Shown: positions 44,105 to 53,744, counted from the stretch's first letter. The stretch is DNA of 64,000 nucleotides from Ancrocorticia populi (GCF_003123745.1 NZ_QETB01000004.1:310001-374000), one strand, 5' to 3'. Notes: generated by a model not told the origin, from the letters alone. A program made the numbers and translations.

Positions 44105-45199
44105 CTAGCCAACCTGCAAGCCGTGCGCGGCCGCAACCGCCCTGTTAACAACCTTGCCACCTTGTATGTTGAGCCCTTTGGCCAGTGCCTTGTCATCGGC
44201 AACAGCTTGCTCCCACCCCTTCTCTGCAATCGCGATAGCGTAGGAAATGGTCGCGTTGGTCAGAGCAATGGTGCTCGTTCGGGGCACGGCACCAGGCATA
44301 TTCGCCACGCAGTAGTAAGTCGAGTTATGGACTGCATACGTGGGATCATCATGCGTGGTTGGCCGCGATCCTTCGAAGCAACCACCCTGATCGATGGCAA
44401 TATCAACAAGGACTGACCCAGGTTTCATCCCAGCAACCATATCGTCGGTCACCAACTTGGGCGCTGCCGCACCAGGAATGAGCACCGATCCGATCACCAG
44501 ATCCGCATCCTGCACGGCCTCTGCCACGGTGTGAGGCGAGGAGCGGAGAGTGGTGATGTGACCATCGAACCGCGCTTCCAACTCCGCCAACCGCGGCAAG
44601 TTCACATCCAGAATCGTAACCTCAGCGCCTAGCCCCAGCGCGTTGGCTGCGGCATTCTCTCCGGCGGTTCCTCCACCAACAACCACGGTGCGACCGCGAG
44701 GAACACCAGGGATCCCGCCCAGAAGCAGACCGCGTCCGCCATTCGTCTTCATCAACTGATTCGCGCCAACCTGCGCAGAAAGGCGTCCGGCAATCACGGA
44801 CATCGGGGATAGCAGCGGGAGGCTGTGATTCGCCAACTGGACAGTTTCGTATGCGATTGCCGTGGCACCGGAGGCAACGAGCGCCTCAGTGAGTGGGCGA
44901 TCTGCAGCTAGGTGTAGATAGGTGAAGATGATGTGATCCTCGCGGATCAAGGAATACTCGCTCGCGATGGGTTCCTTGACCTTGAGAATCATCTCGGAGC
45001 GCGCCCAAACCTCTTCGGCACTCTCAACGATCTGAGCACCTTCGGTAGCGTACTCAGCGTCCTCAAAGGCGGAGCCAAGGCCAGCGCCTTTCTCTACGAG
45101 AACCTCGTGTCCTAGCGCAACCAGTTCGCCAACGCCGGCAGGGGTTGCTGCCACGCGATACTCGTTGTTCTTCACCTCTGTGGGAACGCCAATGAGCAT
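44105..45199 (-). CDS. ald: Alanine dehydrogenase
   Basis: NAD-dependent oxidative deamination of L-alanine to pyruvate and ammonia, reversible. 364 residues, family-typical length. N-terminal domain IGVPTEVKNNEYRVA; NAD-binding VVGGGTAGENAA; HLAADRPLTEAL and the substrate region MKPGSVLVDIAIDQGGCFE. TAGGAG lies upstream of the ATG. It reads in the same direction as arginine deiminase, 174 bp away, so an operon is possible but not shown. Confidence 0.95.
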   Translation of the reverse strand: MLIGVPTEVKNNEYRVAATPAGVGELVALGHEVLVEKGAGLGSAFEDAEYATEGAQIVESAEEVWARSEMILKVKEPIASEYSLIREDHIIFTYLHLAADRPLTEALVASGATAIAYETVQLANHSLPLLSPMSVIAGRLSAQVGANQLMKTNGGRGLLLGGIPGVPRGRTVVVGGGTAGENAAANALGLGAEVTILDVNLPRLAELEARFDGHITTLRSSPHTVAEAVQDADLVIGSVLIPGAAAPKLVTDDMVAGMKPGSVLVDIAIDQGGCFEGSRPTTHDDPTYAVHNSTYYCVANMPGAVPRTSTIALTNATISYAIAIAEKGWEQAVADDKALAKGLNIQGGKVVNRAVAAAHGLQVG

Positions 45200-45427
45200 C
45201 CTATTCTCCTATCAATATGATCCGAAAAGGGCTGGGGCCGAACCCGATCAAGAACCGCATCGCGAACTAGGTCGGGAACCGTGCAGCCTCATTCAATGTG
45301 ATTAAACCTACCGCACAAAGATCCTCCTCGGTTCTGACAATGGTCCGTTCCTACCATGTAGTCAGGCAGGCACCACCCCAGTAAACTTGACGGCAAGACG
45401 CCCAACACCGCGCGAAAGGGTTGAGCA

Positions 45428-45994
45428 ATGAGTGACGCCGTGACAACAGCAATGCGCGAAGTCTCCCGCGCAGATTTCCTCCCAGAATCCATCAAACATC
45501 TGGCTCACTATGACGGCCCACTGCCCATCGGCGAAAGCCAAACCAACTCGCAGCCGTATACTGTTGCCGAAATGCTCAGGCTCCTAGAGGTACATCCGGG
45601 CCACCGTATACTCGATGTGGGTGCGGGCTCCGGCTGGACAACAGCGTTATTGGCGTACCTCACCGGAGGAGCGGGGACGGTGATTGGGTTGGAGCGCAAC
45701 GCCAATCTGATCGGACCGGCACGGGAGGCACTCAGCTTTTACGTAGAGGACAACGCCCGCATCGACGAGGCAACCGCGGGCATACTTGGAGCGCCGGATG
45801 AAGCACCGTTTGACCGAATACTCGTTTCGGCCACCGCGCCACGAATACCCCAATCACTGGTTGATCAGCTTGCCGATGACGGCATCATGGTGATCCCGGT
45901 AGCCACCACGATGAAGCGGGTGCGGCGCCGGGGCGGCCAGATCGAAGTCACTGATCATGGGCAGTACCGTTTTGTCCCGCTCGTTGAGGATTGA
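45428..45994 (+). CDS. pcm: Protein-L-isoaspartate O-methyltransferase
   Basis: Methylates isoaspartyl residues in aged proteins to start their repair. 188 residues: DGPLPIGESQTNSQP and YTVAEMLRLLEV precede the SAM motif ILDVGAGSGWTTALLA; the C-terminal motif DGIMVIPV is also present. The conserved substrate-site Ser is in the IGESQTNSQP segment. AAAGGG lies 8 nt before the ATG. Shorter than E. coli Pcm, as is common in actinobacteria. Confidence 0.9.
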   Translation: MSDAVTTAMREVSRADFLPESIKHLAHYDGPLPIGESQTNSQPYTVAEMLRLLEVHPGHRILDVGAGSGWTTALLAYLTGGAGTVIGLERNANLIGPAREALSFYVEDNARIDEATAGILGAPDEAPFDRILVSATAPRIPQSLVDQLADDGIMVIPVATTMKRVRRRGGQIEVTDHGQYRFVPLVED

Positions 45995-46030
45995 GTGGGC
46001 CCCGGGAAGCTTTCACTCCTCGGGGCCCAC
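45995..46030. terminator. Hairpin terminator between pcm and ybdD
   Basis: GTGGGCCCCG pairs with CGGGGCCCAC around a 16-nt loop, beginning right at the pcm stop codon, between convergent genes. Confidence 0.75.
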
Positions 46031-46041
46031 AACTTGTTCGG

Positions 46042-46230
46042 CTAGCAGCAGCCGGTTGAGACGTTCTCCTCGTCGAACTTGGCGCGGTCGCGCCAGAATT
46101 CGCGTTCGGACATCGGCTCGTGATCCGGGTGCTCGCGCCGATGCCGCGTCACGTAATGGTCATAGGCCGATTCGCCGGTGAAATCGCGCCATAGAGCGCG
46201 CCATTCACTTAGCTTCGTCCGTATGTCCAT
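46042..46230 (-). CDS. ybdD: YbdD/YjiX family small protein
   Basis: 62-residue protein of the YbdD/YjiX family, encoded after cstA in many bacteria and thought to assist the CstA/BtsT pyruvate transporter. Features: aromatic N-terminal helix (WRALWRDFTGESAYDHYV), conserved RHRREHPDHEPMSEREFWRDR and terminal Cys-Cys. The start is the ATG with GGAGG 6 nt upstream. It follows cstA by 47 bp. Confidence 0.9.
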   Translation of the reverse strand: MDIRTKLSEWRALWRDFTGESAYDHYVTRHRREHPDHEPMSEREFWRDRAKFDEENVSTGCC

Positions 46231-46277
46231 CGCGGACCTCCATCGTGTCGCTGCCGCCAAATTGCATTTCCACGCCG

Positions 46278-48647
46278 CTATTCGGCGTGTTCCGTACTCT
46301 TGCCAGGAATGAGAGCCGGATCGCCCACAACTTCGTATTCCTTGTTGAGCTTCTTCTCCAACTTGGTAGCAAACAGGCTAGCAGGTGCGAAGAAGTTCGA
46401 GGCCCGATGCGGATCCTCGGACGTAGTGGTGTCCTTGGTTTGCCACGTGCGGACCATCCGAATGCAGGCGCACACAATCACAAACGCCACGCATACAAGG
46501 AAGATGATGGACATGGTTCCTTGGATGAAGGTGTTGCGGATAATGTCACCTTGGATCGAGATCGCCTCGGGATCCGTGAGCGTGTCGCGCAGGGCGCGGG
46601 CGTCGCGCCACTGCTGCCAGTAGCCGATGGCCGGATCCGTGGAGAAGATCTTCTGCCACGACGCCGTAAACGTGACCGCCGTATCGAAGACGAACGGAAT
46701 TGCCGGGATCCACAGCCACTTCGTGTATCCCTTGCGGACAACCACAACGCAGCACAACAGCAATGCCACAGCGGCTATCAACTGGTTCGCGATACCGAAG
46801 AGCGGATACAGGGTCTGGATACCGCCTCTCGGATCCGTCACGCCCATGAGGAGCAGCGAGCCCCAGGCGGCCACAACGAGCGCGGTGGAGATCCATGCAC
46901 CCACGCGCCAAGACGGATCGCGGAACTTCTTGTTGAAGGCACCAAAGGCATCGGATACTTGGAAGCGTGCCACTCGGGTCACCGCGTCCACTGCCGAAAG
47001 GATGAAGAGCGCTTCAAACATGATGGCAAAGTGGTACCAGAAGCCCATCATCGTCCGGCCTCCACCGATTTGGTGGAGGATGTGTGCGATGCCCACCGCG
47101 AGGGTTGGCGCACCGCCGGTACGGGAGGTGACGTGGGGTTCGCCCACATCGTTGGCTAGGGATTCAAAGGCTTCACCGTCATAGTAGACCTTGTCGTTGC
47201 CATCCTCGTCCCACGAATCCCACGCGGCCCGGATCGAGTCACCGTGGGCGTCAGTCACGCCAAGGTTCTTGACGGCCTCTGCCGTAATATCATCACGGTT
47301 GTCAGTTGTTTCGGTGATCGCCGTGCCGGCGAGGTTATCGATAGTTGCCTCCGACGTATTCATGCCGAAGTAGATGCCCTGGTTAAGAGAGGCCGCTGCA
47401 GCAAGCGCCATGACGGCTACGAAGGACTCCATGAGCATGCCGCCATAGCCGATCATTCGAGCTTGGCTTTCCTTCTGAATCATCTTCGGGGTGGTTCCTG
47501 AAGAGACCGTAGCGTGCATACCAGATAGGGCACCACACGCGATGGTAATGAAGAGGAACGGGAAGAGTGTTCCAGCAAAAACCGGCCCGTCCGTGTTCGA
47601 TGCGAACTCAGTGACCGCCGGCATCTCCACGATGGGGCGAACAACGATGATACCCACGGCCAGAACCAGAATGGTTCCCACCTTCATGAAGGTGGAGAGG
47701 TAATCACGCGGCGTGAGCAGTACCCACACTGGAAGAACGGCTGCGAAGAACCCGTAAATCACCATGCACCACACGAGCGCCGTTGGGGACAGGTGGAGGT
47801 ACTGCTGGCCGAAGTCAGATTCGGCAACCCAGCGGCCACCGATAATCACAGCCATGAGGGCTGCGAAGCCTACGATGGACACTTGCGTGATCTTGCCGGG
47901 TTGGACGAATCGGAGCCACAAGCCCATGCAGATCGCGATCGGGATTGTACAACCCACGGAGAAAACGCCCCATGGGGATTCGGCTAGCGCATTCACGCAG
48001 ATCATCGCGAGAACCGCGAGCACGATCATGAGCATAACCAAAACGATGATGGTGGCAACCGTGCCGCCAACCTTGCCGATTTCGTCCACAGCCATCTGGC
48101 CGAGCGAACGCCCGCCCCGACGCATCGAGAAGAATAGAACCAGCATGTCCTGGACGGCTCCCGCAACGCACACACCGAAGATGATCCACAGTGTGCCGGG
48201 CAGGTAACCCATCTGAGCTGCGAGCACGGGGCCCACGAGAGGGCCGGCTCCTGCGATGGCCGCGAAGTGATGCCCGTAGAGGACCACGCGGTGGGTTGGA
48301 TCGTAATCCTTAGCGTTGTTGACACGCTCTGCCGGGGTTGCATTTGAATCGTCCGGCCGCATGATCTTGCGCTGAATGTAGAGCGCATAGAAACGATACG
48401 CGATCGCGTACGTGCAGACCGCCGTAATGACGAACCAAATGGTGTTGACTTCTTCACCGCGAACGATCGCTAGAATGGTCCATCCAGTTACACCGAGTGC
48501 AGTGATGAGCACCCAGAGGAGAACCTTTTTCCACGTCCACTTGTTCTCCGGCTTTACTCCAACCGGTACACCCGCCTTATTGCGGATGACGAGTTTCTCT
48601 TCCTCAGGTGTGTAGGAAGGAATCTCAGTAGAGTTTTGCTGCTCCAT
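46278..48647 (-). CDS. cstA: Carbon starvation protein A (pyruvate/peptide transporter)
   Basis: Large membrane carrier, 789 residues from this start, about 16 helices. Members import pyruvate with H+ or small peptides when carbon is scarce. Conserved regions: HFAAIAGAGPLVGPVLAAQ, GYLPGTLWIIFG, SGMHATVSSGTTPKMI. A periplasmic insert around NTSEATIDNLAGTA is longer than in E. coli. The start at 48647 has GAGAG 5 nt upstream; an in-frame ATG at 48659 is the alternative. Paired with ybdD. Confidence 0.94.
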   Translation of the reverse strand: MEQQNSTEIPSYTPEEEKLVIRNKAGVPVGVKPENKWTWKKVLLWVLITALGVTGWTILAIVRGEEVNTIWFVITAVCTYAIAYRFYALYIQRKIMRPDDSNATPAERVNNAKDYDPTHRVVLYGHHFAAIAGAGPLVGPVLAAQMGYLPGTLWIIFGVCVAGAVQDMLVLFFSMRRGGRSLGQMAVDEIGKVGGTVATIIVLVMLMIVLAVLAMICVNALAESPWGVFSVGCTIPIAICMGLWLRFVQPGKITQVSIVGFAALMAVIIGGRWVAESDFGQQYLHLSPTALVWCMVIYGFFAAVLPVWVLLTPRDYLSTFMKVGTILVLAVGIIVVRPIVEMPAVTEFASNTDGPVFAGTLFPFLFITIACGALSGMHATVSSGTTPKMIQKESQARMIGYGGMLMESFVAVMALAAAASLNQGIYFGMNTSEATIDNLAGTAITETTDNRDDITAEAVKNLGVTDAHGDSIRAAWDSWDEDGNDKVYYDGEAFESLANDVGEPHVTSRTGGAPTLAVGIAHILHQIGGGRTMMGFWYHFAIMFEALFILSAVDAVTRVARFQVSDAFGAFNKKFRDPSWRVGAWISTALVVAAWGSLLLMGVTDPRGGIQTLYPLFGIANQLIAAVALLLCCVVVVRKGYTKWLWIPAIPFVFDTAVTFTASWQKIFSTDPAIGYWQQWRDARALRDTLTDPEAISIQGDIIRNTFIQGTMSIIFLVCVAFVIVCACIRMVRTWQTKDTTTSEDPHRASNFFAPASLFATKLEKKLNKEYEVVGDPALIPGKSTEHAE

Positions 48648-48725
48648 TGAAACTCTCATTTTCGTAGGTGGTTTACTCGGGTCAGGTTGGCCCGGGCAGA
48701 AGTCTAGGAACTCCCCGTTGAAAAT

Positions 48726-48760
48726 CCCTAGGCACAAGTACCTGAGAAAACCCTAGGTAC
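48726..48760 (-). promoter_or_regulatory. Direct repeats upstream of cstA
   Basis: CCCTAGGCAC (48726-48735) and CCCTAGGTAC (48751-48760) are direct repeats 25 bp apart. The second also pairs with GTACCT at 48738-48743. Located about 80-115 bp before cstA in the probable promoter region; the binding factor is unknown. The rest of the gap to 48916 shows nothing distinct. Confidence 0.35.
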
Positions 48761-48915
48761 GGTTCGAGTCTATGCCTCGAGAGCCCACTACGCACAACCC
48801 TAATTAGCTAGATCACGCCATTTACCATGCTTTTACCCAATTAACACTCTTCCAAGGCACGTGATCTGAGGATTGGCTCACAGAGGCTCGGGAGGGCAAG
48901 GCAGGACCCACAGTC

Positions 48916-50292
48916 TTAAATCTTACGATCGCTACCGGCAATCATCCCGATCCCCATCACAATCGCCGCCAGCGCGATAGCCACAGCGATCACCGCGTTC
49001 CACCCGAGTGCGTCGCCGAGCGAGCCTCCGATAGTTGGCCCCACTGACGCGATCATGTATCCCACGGACTGGCTCATGCCAGAAAGCCGCGATGACTCCT
49101 GAGAGGTACGCGTGCGCGTATTAATGAAGGTGAGGCTGAGCGCAAAGGTAGCCCCAGAACCACCACCCATGATGATCGTCCACACCACGGCGATTCCGGG
49201 TGCAATGAGGAACCCGGCAAGACCGACGATCCATAACGAACAGGAAACGACCGCGCTGAGGCGCTGATCCCGGCGCTCACCCTGAACCGCAGTGAGAGTC
49301 AGAGTGGCAACCAGACCAGCAATCTGGAAAAAGGACATGTGCAATCCGGCAGCCTCCGCGCTGACCCCGTGCGATTGCTCGATCTCGGGAAGCCACTGCA
49401 CAAACATGTAGAACAGTAGGCTCTGGGTTCCCATGAAAGCCGTGACCGCCCATGCTAACGGGATCGTCAGAATATTGCGCCGCGCCGCTGCGAGCGCACC
49501 CGAGTAGTCAGAGTCCATGCTCTCCCCTCCCGGCAGCTGCGCATCCACGCCGGTTTCGAGGTTGGGCAACTCCAAACCAAGATCCTCGGCCACCGTGGTT
49601 TCATCGCTCATTCCCACAGGCTCACCGCTGTCACGAGCCTCGCCGCTGCGGGCGTCGCCGCCCCCACCAGCATCGCCAATACTTCCGGCTCCACCAGTAC
49701 TTCCAGCTTCAGCCGGGCCCCCGTCGAACACGCTGCGCATCCGCATGGAATACAACCAAGCACACAACCCGATACCCGCCATGAGCGCCCAACACCCGAG
49801 CCCAATCTTCCACGAAGTGGCCCCGGTAATGGGCACGACGATCCCCGCGGCGATGGCGGAGCTGAGCGTAAGGGTGGCCGAGTAAATCCCCGTCACAGTG
49901 GCAGCTCGTGTGGGAAAGTCGCGCTTAATGATGGGAGGCAACGTGGTGTTGAGGATACCGATAGCAAGCCCGATCCCAACGGTCCCGATCCACAGGCCCA
50001 CCCCGGGCACAAATGACCGCACGAGGATAACAACCGCGAGCGCGCTGAGTCCCACAACAACCGTTACGTCAAGGCCAAGCCTCCGAATCACCCACGGCGT
50101 CACCAGCGCGCCCAAACCCATACACAGAACGGGAACCGACGCAAGGTACCCCATACCGGGCGTGCTAAGCCCGGTATCGGCTTGAATGTACTGAGTCACG
50201 GGCCCAACCGCCGTGAGCCCCGGCCTCAGATTCAGCGCAACCAGAACAATCACGAGAATCATGACACCCGAATACTGGCGGCTTAGCTTCAC
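48916..50292 (-). CDS. MFS transporter, CynX/NimT-like
   Basis: Twelve-helix major facilitator protein, 458 residues. It begins with LNLRPGLTAVGPVTQYI, characteristic of the cyanate/2-nitroimidazole (CynX/NimT) branch. The central cytoplasmic loop (about 200-270) is expanded by a Gly/Ala/Ser/Asp-rich low-complexity stretch. The GTG at 50292 was chosen for AAGGG upstream and because residues further upstream look like leader. Substrate unknown. Confidence 0.85.
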   Translation of the reverse strand: MKLSRQYSGVMILVIVLVALNLRPGLTAVGPVTQYIQADTGLSTPGMGYLASVPVLCMGLGALVTPWVIRRLGLDVTVVVGLSALAVVILVRSFVPGVGLWIGTVGIGLAIGILNTTLPPIIKRDFPTRAATVTGIYSATLTLSSAIAAGIVVPITGATSWKIGLGCWALMAGIGLCAWLYSMRMRSVFDGGPAEAGSTGGAGSIGDAGGGGDARSGEARDSGEPVGMSDETTVAEDLGLELPNLETGVDAQLPGGESMDSDYSGALAAARRNILTIPLAWAVTAFMGTQSLLFYMFVQWLPEIEQSHGVSAEAAGLHMSFFQIAGLVATLTLTAVQGERRDQRLSAVVSCSLWIVGLAGFLIAPGIAVVWTIIMGGGSGATFALSLTFINTRTRTSQESSRLSGMSQSVGYMIASVGPTIGGSLGDALGWNAVIAVAIALAAIVMGIGMIAGSDRKI

Positions 50293-50426
50293 TGAGGCCC
50301 TTCCTTCTATTGGTCTTCCACCGATCTTTGACCGGTCTGATACCACTCTTCGACTATTTGCTTCGACTGCTTGCCGACTCTTTCATCGGTAAACAAAGAC
50401 GTCTATTCTCCCATAGACTAGTACCC

Positions 50427-51368
50427 ATGAGCGTAACAATCGGCGTAGATGTTGGCGGCACGAAGATCGCAGCGGGAGCGGTGTCAGACGAAGGCGAGAT
50501 GCTTGCCTACGTCCGCAAACCTACCCCTGCCGGGGATCCAGATTCTGTGGTGAGAGTGATCACCGAATGTGTCGCAGAGCTCGAGAAGTCCTACGAGGTG
50601 GTGTCGATCGGAATTGGCGCGGCGGGGTTCGTGGATGCCGCCCGCAAGTCCGTGGTGTTTGCTCCGAATCTTGCGTGGCGCAACGAACCCCTCGCGGTCA
50701 GGGTGTCGGAGAGGACGGGACGGACCGTCGTCGTTGAAAATGATGCGAACGCAGCTGCGTGGGCTGAATTTAAGTTCGGCGCAGCGGCCGGAACGAAGTC
50801 CGCCATTATCGTGACGGTAGGAACCGGGATCGGCGGCGGCGTCATTATCAACGATGAGCTGTTGCGCGGATCGCACGGGTTTGCCACAGAGATCGGGCAC
50901 ATCGGGCTGGTCCCGGAGGGCAAGCTGTGCGGCTGTGGGCTCAAGGGATGCTGGGAGGCCTATGCCTCGGGTAACGCGCTCGTGCGCACGGCCCGGGAGT
51001 TCGCCACCGAATCCCCCACGGTGGCGGCGCGGCTGCTGGAGCTGGCCGGCGGCACTCCAGAAGGAATCTCCGGGATTATGGTGACGCAGGCAGCACAGGA
51101 GGGCGATCCTCTCTCCATCAAGTGTTTCGAGCAGATCGGGCACTATATGGGGAAGGGTATGGCCGATCTTGCCGCAGTGCTGGACCCGGAGATGTTCGTG
51201 CTGGCTGGCGGAGTATGCGAGGCCGGAGATCTTCTGCTTGACCCGACGCGCCGCTCACTCGCCGATTCGCTGACCGCGAGCAGCTTCCGCCCAGCCATCC
51301 CTGTTGGTGTGGCTACGCTGGGCAACGAGGCCGGGATTATCGGCGCGGCTGACCTTGCGCGCCGGTAG
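50427..51368 (+). CDS. glk: ROK-family glucokinase
   Basis: ATP- or polyphosphate-dependent glucose phosphorylation, 313 residues. Phosphate motif GVDVGGTKIAAG, catalytic Asp in VENDANAAAWAE, GTGIGGGVI, and the ROK zinc site CGCGLKGCWEAYASG. No HTH domain, so an enzyme and not a regulator. TAGACT lies 7 nt before the ATG with no ribosome site: probable leaderless start. Confidence 0.95.
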   Translation: MSVTIGVDVGGTKIAAGAVSDEGEMLAYVRKPTPAGDPDSVVRVITECVAELEKSYEVVSIGIGAAGFVDAARKSVVFAPNLAWRNEPLAVRVSERTGRTVVVENDANAAAWAEFKFGAAAGTKSAIIVTVGTGIGGGVIINDELLRGSHGFATEIGHIGLVPEGKLCGCGLKGCWEAYASGNALVRTAREFATESPTVAARLLELAGGTPEGISGIMVTQAAQEGDPLSIKCFEQIGHYMGKGMADLAAVLDPEMFVLAGGVCEAGDLLLDPTRRSLADSLTASSFRPAIPVGVATLGNEAGIIGAADLARR

Positions 51369-51433
51369 TTGGCTTTTTACCACGACGAACCACGCCTCCA
51401 ACCCACCCTCCAATTGAGGACTAGGCTTAAGCT

Positions 51434-52723
51434 ATGCAAATTGCTCCCCAGCTGACCACGATGGCAGACGGCACGATCAAGCAGCTCAATCCTTTCTCGG
51501 GAACTGAGGTGTGGACGGTGCCCGGGCGTGCGAATCGTCCTCTCGCGGTAGCCGTCCCCGATGCCCAGCCGATTGAGAATCCTGAGAGCACCTGCTCGTT
51601 CTGTTCTGAGCGCGTGCTGGAGACCCCGCCCGAGAAGGCGCGCATTGTCCGCGATGGCGATACCGGGAAAATTCGCCGCGGGACGCGGGTGGACGATCTG
51701 GCCGAGCCCTGGGAGTTTCGGCGAATTCCGAATCTATTTGAGATCGTCTCCTACGATTACTGGGCGAAGAACTATGGGTACCAGATGCCCGTTTCCGCGC
51801 AGGAGCGGATGGAACGGTACCTGTCTGACCCGGCCGGGAGGGCCCACGTTCTCTCGGTGGTTGAGCGCAAGCACATGGGAGAAAAACTATCCGAATGGGA
51901 GCAGCTAGAGGCGGCCAAGCCGTTCTTCGGTGGGTGCCACGATCTGGTAGTGGCGCGACGGCACTTTTCAGAGGGCGCAAAGGATTCGTCCCAGCTGGCA
52001 TCCTCGGGGACTCTGAGCCCGTTGGAGCACCTGTGGTACATGCGAATGACAGTGGACGCCATGCGTGATATCTACGATGCCAATCGCTACGCCAAATATG
52101 TGCAAGTCTTTCAGAACTGGCTCAAGCCTGCTGGCGCCTCCTTCGATCACCTCCATAAGCAGCTCGTGGCTATCGATGAGCGCTCCGTCAACGCGCGGAT
52201 GGAGACCCAGAAAGTCCGCGAGAACCCGAACCTGTATAACGAGGTAGCCGTTGATTATGCCGGCTTCCAGAACCTAGTGATTGCCGAGAACAAGAACGCC
52301 GTGGCCATTGCCGGGTTTGGGCATCGCTACCCCACGCTCGAAGTATGGTCGCGTTCGGCCAACTGCCAGCCGTGGGAACACTCCAACGAAGAACTGCGTG
52401 ACGTCTCCGATCTGGTTCACGCCATGCACGCCGCGACCGGCCCGCATATCCCGACCAACGAAGAATGGTACTGCCAGCCGCTCGATCTGGACGTTCGCAT
52501 GCCGTGGCGCATCCACATCAAGTGGCGTGTATCCACACTTGCCGGATTCGAAGGTGGCACTAAGATCTACGTAAACACCATCGATCCATGGAGCCTACGC
52601 GATCGCGTTGTGCCGCGCTTGTTGGAGCTGCGCGCCGAGGGAAAGCTGGCCCGTGATATCAACATCGCCACCGAATGCTCCTGCAAGGTCAACTCACTGC
52701 GGTATAACCGCGCGCTTCACTAG
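51434..52723 (+). CDS. DUF4921 (GalT-like, HIT superfamily) protein
   Basis: 429 residues, related to galactose-1-phosphate uridylyltransferase. N-terminal NPFSGTEVWTVPGRANRP and CSFCSE (CxxC metal pair), a central HLWYMRM, and FDHLHKQLVAI, where the GalT HxH catalytic motif would be but in the altered form HLH. A C-terminal metal-site-like RIHIKWR follows. Enzymatic activity is not demonstrated from sequence; nucleotidyl transfer to a sugar phosphate is an inference. TAGGCT lies exactly 6 nt before the ATG. It follows glucokinase by 65 bp with its own likely promoter. Confidence 0.8.
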   Translation: MQIAPQLTTMADGTIKQLNPFSGTEVWTVPGRANRPLAVAVPDAQPIENPESTCSFCSERVLETPPEKARIVRDGDTGKIRRGTRVDDLAEPWEFRRIPNLFEIVSYDYWAKNYGYQMPVSAQERMERYLSDPAGRAHVLSVVERKHMGEKLSEWEQLEAAKPFFGGCHDLVVARRHFSEGAKDSSQLASSGTLSPLEHLWYMRMTVDAMRDIYDANRYAKYVQVFQNWLKPAGASFDHLHKQLVAIDERSVNARMETQKVRENPNLYNEVAVDYAGFQNLVIAENKNAVAIAGFGHRYPTLEVWSRSANCQPWEHSNEELRDVSDLVHAMHAATGPHIPTNEEWYCQPLDLDVRMPWRIHIKWRVSTLAGFEGGTKIYVNTIDPWSLRDRVVPRLLELRAEGKLARDINIATECSCKVNSLRYNRALH

Positions 52724-52753
52724 GCGCCCCTTCGCCGTTATAACTCCGTATGG

Positions 52754-52790
52754 CGGGGCCTGAGTGTTATATACCCTCAGGCCACGCTAT
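52754..52790 (+). terminator. Hairpin terminator after DUF4921 (dispersed element, copy 2)
   Basis: GGCCTGAG, loop TGTTATATACC, CTCAGGCC, with outer pairing (12-bp stem, one mismatch), then GCTATTTCG. The stem differs from the hairpin at 37568-37608 by a compensatory C:G for T:A pair while loop and 3' flank are kept. Confidence 0.75.
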
Positions 52791-52817
52791 TTCGGGTTGA
52801 ACGCACGGCCAAGTGGG

Positions 52818-53651
52818 CTAGCGGCTGCGGCCCAGCGGGATCACCTGAGGCGTCCCCACAACAGGATCGGGCACAACTAGGCATTTCAGTCCGAATACTT
52901 CCTCCACAAGCTCGGCGGTCACGATTTCTCGTGGCGCACCCTCTGCCATGATCCGCCCATCGCGCATGGCGATGAGGTGAGTGGCGTAGCGAGCCGCGTG
53001 ATTGAGATCGTGCAGCACTGCGATGAGGGTACGGCCAGCCTGATTCAGATCCGTCAGCAGCTCGAGTAGCTCGATCTGATAGGTGATGTCGAGGAAGGTG
53101 GTGGGCTCGTCAAGCAGGAGGATCTCGGTCTGCTGGGCCAGAGCCATGGCCACCCACACGCGTTGGCGCTGCCCACCGGAAAGCTCATCCACGAGCCTGC
53201 CGGATAGCGACGTCACGCCGGTGGCCTCCATCGCCTCGGCAACGGCCTGCTCGTCATCTTCCGTCCACTGCCGAATAAGCCTCTGGTAAGGATGGCGTCC
53301 GCGAGCAACCAGATCCGCCACCGTAATCCCATCCGGGGCGATCGAGCTCTGGGGAAGAAGACCCACCTTCTTGGCTACGTCCTTGGCGCGGTAGGAGTGA
53401 ATATCTTGACCGTCCAGAACAACTTCGCCAGCACTAGGTTGCAACAGCCTGCTGAGACCACGGAGAAGAGTGGACTTACCGCAGGCGTTCGGTCCCACGA
53501 TCACTGTGAAGGACTTGTCTGGGATGGAGACGGACAGTTCCTCCGAGACAATCCGCTTGTCATAGCCGATCGTGGCGTTCTCCACCCGCAGCCGGTCCTC
53601 GTGGCCAGCAACTGGGCCGGGCGTCTGGGAAGTTGCCGTAGGCAGCGTCAT
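52818..53651 (-). CDS. Iron-siderophore ABC transporter ATP-binding protein
   Basis: FecE/FepC-type ATPase driving siderophore import, 277 residues. Walker A GPNACGKST (Ala-Cys variant typical of this group), signature LSGGQRQRVW, Walker B ILLLDEPTTFLD, switch His in AVLHDLNHAA. It lies 93 bp after the second permease gene in the same direction and completes the importer with the two permeases and the divergent binding protein. Confidence 0.94.
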   Translation of the reverse strand: MTLPTATSQTPGPVAGHEDRLRVENATIGYDKRIVSEELSVSIPDKSFTVIVGPNACGKSTLLRGLSRLLQPSAGEVVLDGQDIHSYRAKDVAKKVGLLPQSSIAPDGITVADLVARGRHPYQRLIRQWTEDDEQAVAEAMEATGVTSLSGRLVDELSGGQRQRVWVAMALAQQTEILLLDEPTTFLDITYQIELLELLTDLNQAGRTLIAVLHDLNHAARYATHLIAMRDGRIMAEGAPREIVTAELVEEVFGLKCLVVPDPVVGTPQVIPLGRSR

Positions 53652-53744
53652 GGCTAATCCCCTTTCCTTCGGCTGATAGACAGCCGATCAGCGTTCATCG
53701 TACGGGTGAGTTTCTCGGACTTCTCGGACTTTTCCGACACGACG

